Notes under the pieces: model-generated
The model's database searches: none
The model's input: the letters and a program-made list of their open reading frames with translations, nothing else
What the model was told of the DNA's origin: nothing
Made by a program: the position numbers and the translations under genes
In this document: positions 47,945 through 56,982 of the stretch, one piece after another
Numbering within the stretch: the stretch's first letter is position 1
Layout: every line of letters begins with the position of its first letter
NCBI RefSeq assembly: GCF_018531125.1
Contig: NZ_JAHDSY010000001.1
Reading direction: 5' to 3' (one strand)
DNA from: Canibacter zhuwentaonis
GTDB taxonomy: Bacteria > Actinomycetota > Actinomycetes > Actinomycetales > Microbacteriaceae
DNA: 64,000 nucleotides

Positions 47945-49570
47945 ATGGCAGAACTTGCTATCAGCCCTGATGAGATTCGCGATGCTCTAAAAGATTTTGC
48001 GCAGTCTTATGAGTCAGCTGCTGCAGATAAAACTGAGATTGGCACTGTTATTGATGCCGCTGACGGTATTGCGCATGTGCAGGGTCTCCCTAACGTTATG
48101 GCAAACGAGCTTGTGCGCTTTGATAACGGCGTGCTAGGTCTCGCACAAAACCTTGACGAAACAGAAATCGGCGTTGTAATTCTTGGTGATTTCACCGGAA
48201 TTGAAGAGGGCCAGCAGGTTACTCGCACCGGTGAAGTTTTGTCAGTGCCAGTTGGCGAGGGCTACCTCGGGCGGGTTATTGATCCGCTAGGCAATCCCAT
48301 TGACGGACTCGGTGAGATCACCGGAATTGAGGGTCGCCGTGCGCTTGAGCTGCAGGCTCCTGGAGTAATGCAGCGTAAGTCAGTGCACGAACCACTGCAG
48401 ACCGGTGTTAAAGCTATTGACGCGATGATTCCCATTGGTCGCGGACAGCGCCAGCTCATCATTGGCGACCGTCAGACCGGTAAAACAGCGCTTGCGATTG
48501 ACACCATCATCAACCAGAAAGCAAACTGGGAGTCGGGCGATCCGTCACAGCAGGTGCGTTGCATTTACGTTGCGATCGGGCAGAAAGGCTCTACGATTGC
48601 CGGTGTTAAAGGCGCGCTCGAAGAAGCTGGCGCTATGGAATACACCACAATCGTTGCCTCACCCGCATCTGATCCAGCCGGATTTAAATACCTAGCTCCT
48701 TACACGGGATCTGCTATCGGTCAGCACTGGATGTACAACAGCAAGCACGTGCTTATCGTGTTTGATGATCTTTCAAAACAGGCTGAGGCCTATCGTGCGG
48801 TTTCGCTGCTGCTACGCCGTCCGCCAGGGCGTGAAGCTTACCCGGGCGACGTGTTCTATCTGCACTCTCGCTTGCTAGAGCGTTGCGCAAAGCTTTCTGA
48901 TGAGCTCGGCGCGGGATCAATGACTGGTTTGCCGATTATTGAGACCAAGGCTAATGACGTTTCAGCCTATATCCCAACCAACGTGATTTCGATTACAGAC
49001 GGACAGATCTTCCTACAGTCTGACCTGTTTAACTCAAATCAGCGCCCAGCTGTTGATGTTGGTATCTCAGTTTCACGTGTTGGTGGCGATGCGCAGGTTA
49101 AATCCATTAAGAAAGTTTCTGGCACGCTTAAGCTTGAGCTTGCGCAGTATCGTGCGCTTGCAGCGTTTGCGATGTTCGCTTCAGATCTTGACGCGGCTAG
49201 CCGCCGTCAGCTCGAACGCGGCGCGCGCTTAACCGAGCTGCTGAAACAGCCACAGTACTCACCGTATGCGGTTGCAGAGCAGGTTGTTTCTATCTGGGCC
49301 GGCACAAACGGCAAACTGGATGATATTCCGGTTGAAGACATTCTACGTTTTGAGCGTGAGTTCCTAGACTTCTTGTCACGCAACTCTCATGTTCTAACCG
49401 AGCTGCGTGAAACTAACATGCTAAGCGATGAGTCGGTTGCTGAGATCTCACAGCAGATTGACGCTTTCAAAAAAGAGTTTCTAACCTCTGCAGGTGTTAC
49501 TGTAGCAGAAAAGTTCGCGGCAGCTGATAGCGCTGAAGTGGATCAAGAACGAATTGTTGTTAAGAAATAG
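47945..49570 (+). CDS. atpA: ATP synthase F1 subunit alpha
   Basis: Non-catalytic nucleotide-binding subunit, 541 residues. The P-loop GDRQTGKTA lies near residues 174-182. The alpha signature PAVDVGISVSRVGGDAQ lies near 362. GAGGA precedes the ATG by about six bases. A C-terminal ~30-residue extension beyond the E. coli form is typical of actinobacteria. Confidence 0.97.
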   Translation: MAELAISPDEIRDALKDFAQSYESAAADKTEIGTVIDAADGIAHVQGLPNVMANELVRFDNGVLGLAQNLDETEIGVVILGDFTGIEEGQQVTRTGEVLSVPVGEGYLGRVIDPLGNPIDGLGEITGIEGRRALELQAPGVMQRKSVHEPLQTGVKAIDAMIPIGRGQRQLIIGDRQTGKTALAIDTIINQKANWESGDPSQQVRCIYVAIGQKGSTIAGVKGALEEAGAMEYTTIVASPASDPAGFKYLAPYTGSAIGQHWMYNSKHVLIVFDDLSKQAEAYRAVSLLLRRPPGREAYPGDVFYLHSRLLERCAKLSDELGAGSMTGLPIIETKANDVSAYIPTNVISITDGQIFLQSDLFNSNQRPAVDVGISVSRVGGDAQVKSIKKVSGTLKLELAQYRALAAFAMFASDLDAASRRQLERGARLTELLKQPQYSPYAVAEQVVSIWAGTNGKLDDIPVEDILRFEREFLDFLSRNSHVLTELRETNMLSDESVAEISQQIDAFKKEFLTSAGVTVAEKFAAADSAEVDQERIVVKK

Positions 49571-49628
49571 ATAGTGGCGTGCGAGCGTCTTGGCACCCGC
49601 ACCAATTAGAGCAAAGCACAGGAGAAAT

Positions 49629-50516
49629 ATGGGAGCGCAGCTTCGGGTCTATAGGCAGAAAATTCGGTCTGCCCAAACGACGAAGAAGATTACTCGCGCG
49701 ATGGAGCTTATCGCGGCATCTCGTATTCAGAAGGCGAAAGGGCGAGTTGTAGCGTCGGATCCGTACGCGCGTGCAATTACGCGCGCGGTGTCTGCTGTGG
49801 CAACTCACTCAGATCAGCCGCATCCGCTTTTGCAGGTTGCTGCAAAAATTGACAGGGTTGCCGTGGTTATCTTTACCTCTGATCGTGGGTTGGCCGGCGC
49901 TTTTAACTCGCAAATACTGCGCGAAGCAGAAGAGCTTAGCGAGCTTTTGCGGCAGAAAGGCAAAGCGCCGGTTTACTATCTGGTGGGTCGTAAGGCGCAG
50001 GGGTATTTCAAGTTCCGCAACCGTGATGCCGTGCAAGTCTGGACGGGAGATACTGAAAACCCCTCTTTTGATACCGCAAAAGAGATTAGCGACGCGCTTA
50101 TTGCGAGCTTTAACAGCGCAGAGGCAGACGGGGTGCAGGAGATATACCTGGTTTACAACCGTCTTATCAGTATGGTGACACAGCTGCCGCACAAACTGCG
50201 TCTGTTGCCGATTGAGCTTGTTGCAGAGAGCGCCCATTCTGATGAGGCTGAGCTTGATCCGCTATACACTTTTGAGCCGACACCTGAGGGTGTGCTTGAC
50301 CGGCTGATTCCAGCATATATTGAGGCTCGTATTTTCAACGCCCTGCTTGAGTCTGCCGCTGCGAAGCACGCGGCAACTCAGAAGGCTATGAAGTCAGCAA
50401 GTGATAATGCTGATACGCTAATACGTGATTACACAAGGCTTGCAAACAACGCGCGCCAGGCTGAAATTACGCAACAAATTTCTGAGATAGTCGGTGGCGC
50501 TGACGCGCTGTCATAA
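49629..50516 (+). CDS. atpG: ATP synthase F1 subunit gamma
   Basis: Central rotor shaft. From ATG 49629 (AGGAGA five bases upstream) it has 295 residues. The N-terminal helix starts MGAQLRVYRQKIRSAQTTKKITRAMELIAASR and the C-terminal helix shows the family motif with ITQQISEIVGGADAL. A longer frame from 49590 has no ribosome site. It lies 58 bases behind atpA. Confidence 0.96.
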   Translation: MGAQLRVYRQKIRSAQTTKKITRAMELIAASRIQKAKGRVVASDPYARAITRAVSAVATHSDQPHPLLQVAAKIDRVAVVIFTSDRGLAGAFNSQILREAEELSELLRQKGKAPVYYLVGRKAQGYFKFRNRDAVQVWTGDTENPSFDTAKEISDALIASFNSAEADGVQEIYLVYNRLISMVTQLPHKLRLLPIELVAESAHSDEAELDPLYTFEPTPEGVLDRLIPAYIEARIFNALLESAAAKHAATQKAMKSASDNADTLIRDYTRLANNARQAEITQQISEIVGGADALS

Positions 50517-50541
50517 GCCAATTTAAGAAAGTAGAAATTAG

Positions 50542-51990
50542 ATGACTAACACTGCAGAGCAGACAGCGACCGTGGGGCGTATTGCACGCGTTACCGGTCC
50601 CGTCGTCGACATCGAGTTCCCGCACGACGCAATTCCATCCGTTTACAACGCGCTCGAAACACAGGTGAGCCTTGGCGAGAGCGCCGAAAAGTTTAAACTT
50701 GTGCTTGAGGTTGCGCAGCACCTCGGTGACAATCTGGTGCGCGCGATTGCGCTGAAACCAACCGACGGACTTGTGCGTGGGCAAGAGGTAACAGACACCG
50801 GCAGCCCGATCACAGTGCCAGTTGGTGATATCACCAAGGGTAAGGTGTTTAACGTTACCGGCGATGTGCTAAACCTGCCAGAAGGTGAAACTTTCCAGGC
50901 AACCGAGCGCTGGAGCATCCACCGCGAACCGCCAGCCTTCGACCAGCTAGAATCAAAAACCCAGCTGTTTGAAACCGGTATTAAATCAATCGATCTGCTA
51001 ACACCTTATGTGCAGGGCGGTAAGATCGGTCTGTTCGGTGGCGCAGGTGTTGGTAAAACGGTTCTAATTCAGGAGATGATTCAGCGCGTGGCGCAGGATC
51101 ACGGCGGTGTTTCTGTGTTCGCCGGTGTTGGTGAACGCACCCGTGAGGGTAACGACCTGATCCACGAGATGGAAGACGCTGGCGTGTTTGATAAAACTGC
51201 GCTCGTGTTTGGTCAGATGGATGAGCCACCAGGAACCCGTTTGCGCGTTGCGTTGTCAGCGCTAACCATGGCGGAGTACTTCCGTGACGTGCAGAAGCAG
51301 GACGTGCTGTTGTTCATTGACAACATCTTCCGCTTTACACAGGCAGGTTCTGAGGTTTCTACACTGCTCGGCAGAATGCCATCCGCTGTTGGCTACCAGC
51401 CTAACCTGGCAGACGAAATGGGTGTGCTGCAGGAGCGTATTACATCAACTCGCGGTCACTCGATTACATCGTTGCAGGCTATTTACGTGCCAGCGGATGA
51501 CTACACTGATCCGGCTCCGGCGACAACATTTGCCCACCTTGACGCAACAACCGAGCTTTCTCGTGAGATTGCATCTAAGGGTCTGTATCCGGCGATTGAT
51601 CCGCTTACTTCAAGCTCACGTATTCTTGACCCGCGCTATTTGGGCGAGGATCACTATCGCGTGGCAACCACGGTTAAGCAGATTCTGCAGAAAAACAAAG
51701 AGCTGCAGGAGATTATTGCGATTCTTGGTGTTGACGAGCTTTCTGAGGAAGATAAGATCACCGTTTCACGCGCGCGCCGCATCGAGCAGTTCTTATCGCA
51801 GAACACCTATATGGCTAAGAAGTTCACCGGCGTTGAGGGTTCAACTGTGCCGCTAAAAGACACTATTGAGTCGTTCGACGCAATTTGTAAGGGCGAGTTC
51901 GATCACGTTGCTGAGCAGGCGTTCTTTAACGTTGGTTCAATTTCTGACGTTGAAGAGAAGTGGGCTCAGATTCAGAAAGAAAACGGCTAG
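50542..51990 (+). CDS. atpD: ATP synthase F1 subunit beta
   Basis: Catalytic subunit, 482 residues. P-loop GGAGVGKT near residues 167-174, GERTREGNDL with the catalytic Glu near 196, and the Walker B LLFIDNIFRFTQAGSEVS near 257 are all canonical. The start is supported by GAAAGTAG upstream and the normal N terminus. Confidence 0.97.
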   Translation: MTNTAEQTATVGRIARVTGPVVDIEFPHDAIPSVYNALETQVSLGESAEKFKLVLEVAQHLGDNLVRAIALKPTDGLVRGQEVTDTGSPITVPVGDITKGKVFNVTGDVLNLPEGETFQATERWSIHREPPAFDQLESKTQLFETGIKSIDLLTPYVQGGKIGLFGGAGVGKTVLIQEMIQRVAQDHGGVSVFAGVGERTREGNDLIHEMEDAGVFDKTALVFGQMDEPPGTRLRVALSALTMAEYFRDVQKQDVLLFIDNIFRFTQAGSEVSTLLGRMPSAVGYQPNLADEMGVLQERITSTRGHSITSLQAIYVPADDYTDPAPATTFAHLDATTELSREIASKGLYPAIDPLTSSSRILDPRYLGEDHYRVATTVKQILQKNKELQEIIAILGVDELSEEDKITVSRARRIEQFLSQNTYMAKKFTGVEGSTVPLKDTIESFDAICKGEFDHVAEQAFFNVGSISDVEEKWAQIQKENG

Positions 51991-51992
51991 TT

Positions 51993-52253
51993 ATGAGTCT
52001 GAACGTTAGTGTTGTTTCTGCTAGTTCCGAGGTTTGGAGTGGCAGTGCGCAACAGGTTACCGCAACAACAACCGAGGGTGAGATCGGCATCCTATCCGGT
52101 CACGAACCAGTTCTCGCGGTGCTGTCAAAGGGCGACGTGAAAGTTACTACTGACGCGGGTGAGAAGGTTGTTGTTGCAGCGGCTGACGGATTCTTATCGG
52201 TTAACCGTGACAACGTGTACGTTGTGGCTGGAAAAGCTAGACTGAGCGCATAG
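51993..52253 (+). CDS. atpC: ATP synthase F1 subunit epsilon, short form
   Basis: At 86 residues it consists of the N-terminal beta-sandwich only (GEIGILSGHEPVLAVL near residue 31). The C-terminal helical hairpin that inhibits ATP hydrolysis in E. coli is missing, as in other Micrococcales. The start ATG 51993 is two bases after the atpD stop. It is the last gene of the operon, followed by a strong terminator. Confidence 0.92.
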   Translation: MSLNVSVVSASSEVWSGSAQQVTATTTEGEIGILSGHEPVLAVLSKGDVKVTTDAGEKVVVAAADGFLSVNRDNVYVVAGKARLSA

Positions 52254-52256
52254 TTT

Positions 52257-52297
52257 AAAAAATGTTGCCGTTACTAACCATAGCGGCAACATTTTTA
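52257..52297 (+). terminator. Terminator of the atp operon
   Basis: AAAAATGTTGCCG and CGGCAACATTTTT form a perfect stem around a 13-base loop, three bases past the atpC stop, with T-runs on both strands. Confidence 0.88.
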
Positions 52298-52314
52298 TAT
52301 TAGAAACTTTTACC

Positions 52315-53256
52315 GTGCTTGTTCTACTGCCACCGTCCGAAACTAAGCTCAGCTGTGCAGAGCCACGGCACAGTGAACCCGCAGCGGTGCTTACAGCCGC
52401 TGGCGCTGCTCGCGAAAAGCTCAGCTTTTTAGCCGTGCCTACTCTGCACGCAGCGCGAGCGTGTGTGCAGAGTGCGCTGGTGTCTTTGAGCACCGCACCG
52501 GATGAGCGTGCCTATAAGAGCCTGAAACTGCGCCCGTCTCCTAAAGCGGATGTGGCACTTGCGGCCAACAGGGCGCTGGTGGCAAGCGGAGGGATTGTCG
52601 GCGTTGCAGCGCTGGCGACCAACGCGGGTGTTGGCGGGCTTGCTGCTAACAGGCAATCGACCAGCAGCAGAGAATCAGCGCTAAACGATGATCCTGCGAT
52701 TAACACCCTACAGTTGCCGGCGATTTTGCGCTACACGGGGGTTTTGTACGATGCACTCAATGCGACCGAGCTTAACGGGCAAGCACTAATGTGGCTCGCG
52801 CAGCACGTGTGCGTGCAATCCGCCCTCTACGGAATCGTGGGCGCGGCAGATCCGATCGCCAATTATCGGCTCTCTGCAGCGAGCAGTTTGCCCGAGCTGA
52901 AAATAAGTCTGAAAAAGTTTTGGCAGGGCGTTTTTCAAGATATCGACTTGTGCAGTGCCGGTTTTGTGCTTGATTTGCGCTCGAACGACTACGTCTCCCT
53001 GGCTCCGCTCGAGTATGGCGATACTGCTGTTAAACTGCGGGTGGCGCAGCGGGCGGCGGATGGTAGTCTTAAGGCGCTTAATCACTTTAACAAGCAGGCC
53101 AAGGGTGAGCTCGTGCGGCGCTTGGCTTGCAGCGGCGCGGATATTACAGATGCCGCAGGCTTTACAACCTGGGCGCGGGCGCACGATTTAGAGGTTGTTA
53201 CAATCGATGATGAGCTTACTCTGATTACAAAATTTGACCCGAAAGTTAATCAATAA
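52315..53256 (+). CDS. yaaA: YaaA/DUF328 family peroxide-stress protein
   Basis: DNA-binding protein family thought to limit iron-driven oxidative damage. Family signatures are the start VLLPPSETK, the middle YKSLKLRP, the YTGVLYDAL stretch, and the C-terminal HFNKQAKGELVR near residue 258. At 313 residues it is longer than the usual ~250, because of an Ala/Gly/Ser-rich insertion near residues 88-125. GTG 52315 follows a TAGAAA box by eight bases and has no ribosome site, so it may be leaderless. Confidence 0.88.
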   Translation: MLVLLPPSETKLSCAEPRHSEPAAVLTAAGAAREKLSFLAVPTLHAARACVQSALVSLSTAPDERAYKSLKLRPSPKADVALAANRALVASGGIVGVAALATNAGVGGLAANRQSTSSRESALNDDPAINTLQLPAILRYTGVLYDALNATELNGQALMWLAQHVCVQSALYGIVGAADPIANYRLSAASSLPELKISLKKFWQGVFQDIDLCSAGFVLDLRSNDYVSLAPLEYGDTAVKLRVAQRAADGSLKALNHFNKQAKGELVRRLACSGADITDAAGFTTWARAHDLEVVTIDDELTLITKFDPKVNQ

Positions 53257-53299
53257 GTAACTTTGTGACTAAAATAGGCTACGGTAGAAAGGTTTAGAT

Positions 53300-54142
53300 A
53301 TGTCAGCACCGGGGGAAAACGCGAGCCATCGTGTACTGCAGTATAGCGCTGACAGCGATGTGCGGGTAGAACTATCCTGGCACGGGCTAACCCACGTCGG
53401 GCTGCGGCGTGAAACTAACCAGGACAGCTACCTTGCAATACCCCCCGTGTTCGCGGTTGCCGATGGAATGGGTGGTCACGAGGGCGGCGAGATCGCATCC
53501 GCTGCCGTAACCATGAGGCTTGCAGAACTCGCAGAATCTGGCGATGCGGTCGATATTGACTCGCTGGTGCGAGCGCTAACTGTAGCTGTGACCGATATTC
53601 AGTCGGAAGATAATGCGACGCGGCACACGGCCGGCACAACCGTGACCGGTGCTTTTTTTGGCACAGAAACGAACGTGCCCAACTGGAATATTTTCAACAT
53701 TGGCGATTCGCGGGTTTACCATTTTTTTGAGGGCGCGCTAACGCAGGTCACGCGCGATCACTCTGTTGTGCAGCATCTGCTGGACAGCGGCGCGATAACG
53801 CCCGCAGAAGCGGAGGTGCATCCACATGCAAATATTATTACTCGTGCCGTTGGCGGCTATGAGTCGCCCGTGCCGGATCTTATGAAAATCGCGATCGTGC
53901 CCGGGCAGCGGATTCTGATCTGCTCTGACGGGCTCACAAAAGAGCTCACCGACGTGGGTATTCAGTATTTTTTGAGTCAGGCGGATACGGCAGCCGATGC
54001 TGCTGAAGTTCTGCTTGAGCACGCGCTCGGCAACACAGGGCGCGATAATATCTCGGTGATCGTACTTGAGGTGCATGCGCTGACGGGAGTTCCTGCGGAA
54101 GCAGAGGGCAACAGCGCGGAAACTGAGCGTAATCTTAGCTAA
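53300..54142 (+). CDS. PP2C-family serine/threonine protein phosphatase
   Basis: A 280-residue cytosolic phosphatase. Metal-binding motifs are visible: RRETNQDSYL near residue 36, VADGMGGHEGGEIAS near 54, AGTTVTGAFF near 112, FNIGDSRVYHF near 133, RDHSVVQHL near 152, ICSDGLTKEL near 213 and GRDNISVIVLEV near 250. AGAAAGG precedes the ATG by about seven bases, and a TAAAAT box lies at 53270-53275. It presumably opposes a PknB-type kinase encoded elsewhere. No membrane segment. Confidence 0.93.
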   Translation: MSAPGENASHRVLQYSADSDVRVELSWHGLTHVGLRRETNQDSYLAIPPVFAVADGMGGHEGGEIASAAVTMRLAELAESGDAVDIDSLVRALTVAVTDIQSEDNATRHTAGTTVTGAFFGTETNVPNWNIFNIGDSRVYHFFEGALTQVTRDHSVVQHLLDSGAITPAEAEVHPHANIITRAVGGYESPVPDLMKIAIVPGQRILICSDGLTKELTDVGIQYFLSQADTAADAAEVLLEHALGNTGRDNISVIVLEVHALTGVPAEAEGNSAETERNLS

Positions 54143-54159
54143 ATCAAAGGTTGGGCGCG

Positions 54160-54212
54160 TAAAATTGTAGTGGCTTATTAGGCCACTAAGAATAATAAAG
54201 GAGCCCAAACAA
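54160..54212 (+). promoter_or_regulatory. Enolase promoter and 5' leader hairpin
   Basis: TAAAAT (54160-54165) is a likely -10 box. A perfect 7-bp inverted repeat, TAGTGGC (54168-54174) and GCCACTA (54182-54188), would form a hairpin near the very 5' end of the mRNA, which may stabilise it. AAAGGAG lies about eight bases before the ATG. Confidence 0.55.
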
Positions 54213-55493
54213 ATGGCACTTATTGATGCAGTTATTGCCCGTGAAATTCTTGATTCTCGCGGCAATCCCACAGTTGAGGTAGAGGTCGGCTTAACCGACG
54301 GATCGGTGGGACGTGCGGCGGTTCCTGCCGGTGCATCAACTGGTGAGTACGAAGCGTACGAGCTGCGTGACGGAGAGAAAACACGATATTTTGGTAAGGG
54401 CGTTTGCAAAGCTGTTGAGTCAGTTTATAACACGCTAGGTCCTGCTATTGAGGGTATGGCGGCGGATGACCAGCGCGCTATTGACCAGGCGCTAATTGAG
54501 GTTGACGGCAGTGATAATAAAGAAAAACTGGGCGCTAACGCAATTCTTGGCGTGAGCATGGCGGTTGCGCACGCGGCGGCGGTTTCAGCTGAGCTACCAC
54601 TTTTTCGTTACTTTGGCGGTCCAACAGCGTGTGCCTTGCCGGTGCCCCTGATGAACATTATTAACGGTGGCGCTCATGCTGACACCGGTGTTGATATTCA
54701 GGAGTTTATGATCGTGCCAATTGGCGCAGAAACATTCAGCGAAGCTTTGCGCTGGGGTGCTGAGGTTTACCATACGCTGAAAGGTCTGCTAAAAGAGCGT
54801 AACCTATCAACAGGGCTTGGTGATGAGGGCGGATTCGCGCCCGACCTGCCAACCAATGATGCGGCTCTTGATCTGCTTGTTGAGGCGATTGAGCGGGCGG
54901 GTTTCACTCCCGGGTCTGATATCGCGCTTGCGCTTGATGTGGCATCGAGTGAGTTTTGCGAGCACGGAGTGTACACTTTCGAGGGTAGACAGCGTACAGC
55001 GGATGAAATGATAGCCTACTATCGGCAGCTTGTTGCTAAATATCCGCTCGTGTCGATTGAAGATCCGCTAGATGAGAACGACTGGGAAGGCTGGGTTAAT
55101 CTGACTGACGCGCTTGGTGACGCGGTGCAACTTGTTGGTGACGATCTGTTTGTAACCAATCCGGAGCGTCTTGCGGAGGGAATTACCACGGGAGCTGGCA
55201 ACAGCCTGCTCGTGAAGGTAAACCAGATTGGCACTCTCACGGAGACCGCCGATGCTGTGAAGCTTGCGCAGCGCAACGCTTACTCAACAATTATGTCGCA
55301 CCGTTCGGGCGAGACGGAGGATGTGACGATCGCCGATTTGGCGGTGGCGTTTGAGACGGGGCAGATTAAAACCGGTGCTCCCGCGCGCAGCGAGCGCGTT
55401 GCTAAGTACAATCAGCTTTTGCGCATCGAAGAAGAACTCGGTGAAGCTGCTGAATACGCTGGCAAAGCCGCTTTCCCGCGGTTTGGTGCGTAG
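54213..55493 (+). CDS. eno: Enolase
   Basis: Converts 2-phosphoglycerate to phosphoenolpyruvate. The 426-residue protein is complete: SRGNPTVEVEV near residue 14, GASTGEYEA near 40, the catalytic Glu in GDEGGFAP near 203, metal ligands in LALDVASSEF near 240 and SIEDPLDENDW near 283, the catalytic Lys in LLVKVNQIGTLTE near 334, and the SHRSGETED signature near 365. It has a strong ribosome site and is followed by a hairpin. Confidence 0.97.
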   Translation: MALIDAVIAREILDSRGNPTVEVEVGLTDGSVGRAAVPAGASTGEYEAYELRDGEKTRYFGKGVCKAVESVYNTLGPAIEGMAADDQRAIDQALIEVDGSDNKEKLGANAILGVSMAVAHAAAVSAELPLFRYFGGPTACALPVPLMNIINGGAHADTGVDIQEFMIVPIGAETFSEALRWGAEVYHTLKGLLKERNLSTGLGDEGGFAPDLPTNDAALDLLVEAIERAGFTPGSDIALALDVASSEFCEHGVYTFEGRQRTADEMIAYYRQLVAKYPLVSIEDPLDENDWEGWVNLTDALGDAVQLVGDDLFVTNPERLAEGITTGAGNSLLVKVNQIGTLTETADAVKLAQRNAYSTIMSHRSGETEDVTIADLAVAFETGQIKTGAPARSERVAKYNQLLRIEEELGEAAEYAGKAAFPRFGA

Positions 55494-55620
55494 CAGTAGC
55501 TTAGCCCGACTGTGTGAGGTGAGCGTTTGCCAAGTTTGCGTGTGGTGCTTATTTGATCTATTCTGGTTGTAGTTGGTGTTTAGTGTGTTTGTGCATAATG
55601 CCGATTAGCGTAATATGATC

Positions 55621-55674
55621 GCGATGAGTGTTTACCACGTTTGCACGCGGTAAACACTCATCGTACTTTTATTT
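55621..55674 (+). terminator. Terminator-like hairpin between eno and ftsB
   Basis: GATGAGTGTTTACC (55623-55636) and GGTAAACACTCATC (55649-55662) form a perfect 14-bp stem with a 12-base loop, followed by GTACTTTTATTTTATT. It is close to the next ribosome site, so it may also act in the ftsB leader. Confidence 0.7.
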
Positions 55675-55688
55675 TATTTGGAGTGTTT

Positions 55689-56156
55689 ATGGGTGCTAAA
55701 AAAACCTTACAAACGCCCGCCGCGTCGAGGCAATATAGGTTGCGCCCGAGCATAATTAAACTGTTCTGTATTGTGTTTGTGATAGCTGCGTTTGTGTCGA
55801 TTATTCCAAATACGCTTAAATACTTTGAACAAAAACAAGAGATTAAGGCAGTTGAACAGAAGCTCGAGCAAACACGCAACGAAGTCGCTGAAAAACAGCG
55901 CGCTGTTGTAAACTGGGACGATCCAAACTACGTGCGAGCGCAGTCGCGTGACAGGCTTTTTTACGTTATGCCCGGAGAGTTCCAGCTGGGAATTATTAAC
56001 GATATCCAGCTGCCGCAAACAAGCCGCGAAGTAACAGAAAAAGATTTAACCGCCGCTAAAAGCGACTGGTCACAAAACCTGCTGGGCTCTATTTTGCGAG
56101 CCTCTCAGGTCGAGAAGCCGCCCGCGCAAGCGGATGAGCAGCCCGAGCAGGAATAA
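55689..56156 (+). CDS. ftsB: FtsB/DivIC-type septum formation initiator
   Basis: A 155-residue bitopic division protein. A short basic cytoplasmic part is followed by one membrane helix (about 22-43), then a coiled coil (about 47-75) and the family motif with DDPNYVRAQSRDRLFYVMPGE near 80-100. ATG 55689 is chosen from the TTGGAG five to seven bases upstream; a frame from 55641 is less likely. Position between eno and DUF501 genes is conserved in actinobacteria. Confidence 0.9.
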   Translation: MGAKKTLQTPAASRQYRLRPSIIKLFCIVFVIAAFVSIIPNTLKYFEQKQEIKAVEQKLEQTRNEVAEKQRAVVNWDDPNYVRAQSRDRLFYVMPGEFQLGIINDIQLPQTSREVTEKDLTAAKSDWSQNLLGSILRASQVEKPPAQADEQPEQE

Positions 56157-56187
56157 CCACGTCCGCAAAACGAACAACAAAAGCAGC

Positions 56188-56291
56188 ATGAACATGAACT
56201 TTGAAAAACCATTTCAGGCTGATATTGAGACTGTTAGGCACAATGAAAATGAACTGTAAAAAACCGTCTCAGGCTGATATTGAGACTGTGA
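56188..56291 (+). repeat. Tandem duplication of the DUF501 gene start
   Basis: Copies at 56188-56236 and 56243-56291 (period 55) share ATGAAxATGAACT, AAAAACC and TCAGGCTGATATTGAGACTGT. The first copy encodes a 23-codon ORF beginning MNMNFEKPFQADIETV that stops just before the second copy, whose version (MKMNCKKPSQADIETV) continues as the true gene. Confidence 0.8.
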
Positions 56292-56734
56292 GCGGGCAGC
56301 TTGGGCGACCGGCGCGCGGAGTGCTGTATATTGCCGCGCGAGCCGCATCGGGTGAGCCGCTGGTGGTGGCAACCGCCCCGTGCCTGGCTGATGGCACCCC
56401 GTTCCCAACTTTTTACTACCTAACACACCCCGAGGTCGTTGCTGCCGCCTCCCGGCTCGAAGCGACCGGTTTTATGGCAGAGTTGAACGCGCGGCTGCAA
56501 GAAGACGCTGAATTGTGCGCAGCCTACACCCGGGCGCACGAGCTGTACATAGCGGATCGCGAGCGTGCGGGCGGTAAAGTTCCGCAGCTTGAGGGCATCA
56601 GCGCGGGGGGAATGCCTGCGCGTGTCAAATGCCTGCACGCGCTAATTGGGCACGCCCTGGCAGCAGGTGCGGGCGTTAATCCGCTCGGAGATATTGCGCT
56701 TGCCGCGAGTGGCTTTTTAGCACAGGAGCATTAA
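56243..56734 (+). CDS. DUF501 family protein
   Basis: A 163-residue conserved actinobacterial protein of unknown function. Family motifs include the start ADIETVSGQLGRPARGV, the PFPTFYYLTHP near residue 54, and GGMPARVKCLHALIGHALAAG near 125. ATG 56243 (or 56249) is the start of the second duplicated copy. Upstream the frame is open but implausible. The usual neighbour order ftsB-DUF501 is kept, and the gene often precedes a Ppx/GppA phosphatase, which is absent here. Confidence 0.85.
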   Translation: MKMNCKKPSQADIETVSGQLGRPARGVLYIAARAASGEPLVVATAPCLADGTPFPTFYYLTHPEVVAAASRLEATGFMAELNARLQEDAELCAAYTRAHELYIADRERAGGKVPQLEGISAGGMPARVKCLHALIGHALAAGAGVNPLGDIALAASGFLAQEH

Positions 56735-56925
56735 TTGCGCTCTTACCGGGCTGTGCGGGTTATGGCAATTGCGTGCTTGCCGTGTTGTGCAGTATGCGAT
56801 AACTGTGCGTTTTTCGCGAGTAATTTTGCTGTGCAAAGGCATTAATTGTGCGCTCATCACGCTGTGCAGTTTGTAATAGTTGCGCGCTCACCGCGCTGTA
56901 AAGTTTGCAACGGCGTTTTAGATTA
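56735..56925 (+). repeat. Degenerate ~35-bp tandem repeats between DUF501 gene and ndh
   Basis: About five imperfect units follow the pattern TTGCGCGCTCACCGCGCTGTGCAG plus about ten bases. Units start near 56735, 56767, 56804, 56846 and 56880. The last two are most alike. The remainder of the spacer, to 56982, contains an AT-rich promoter-like stretch (TTAGATTAGAATATTAGG). Confidence 0.55.
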
Positions 56926-56982
56926 GAATATTAGGTATAACAAGAAGTGGCGTAAACGCGCCACAGCATAAAGGAGTTTTTC

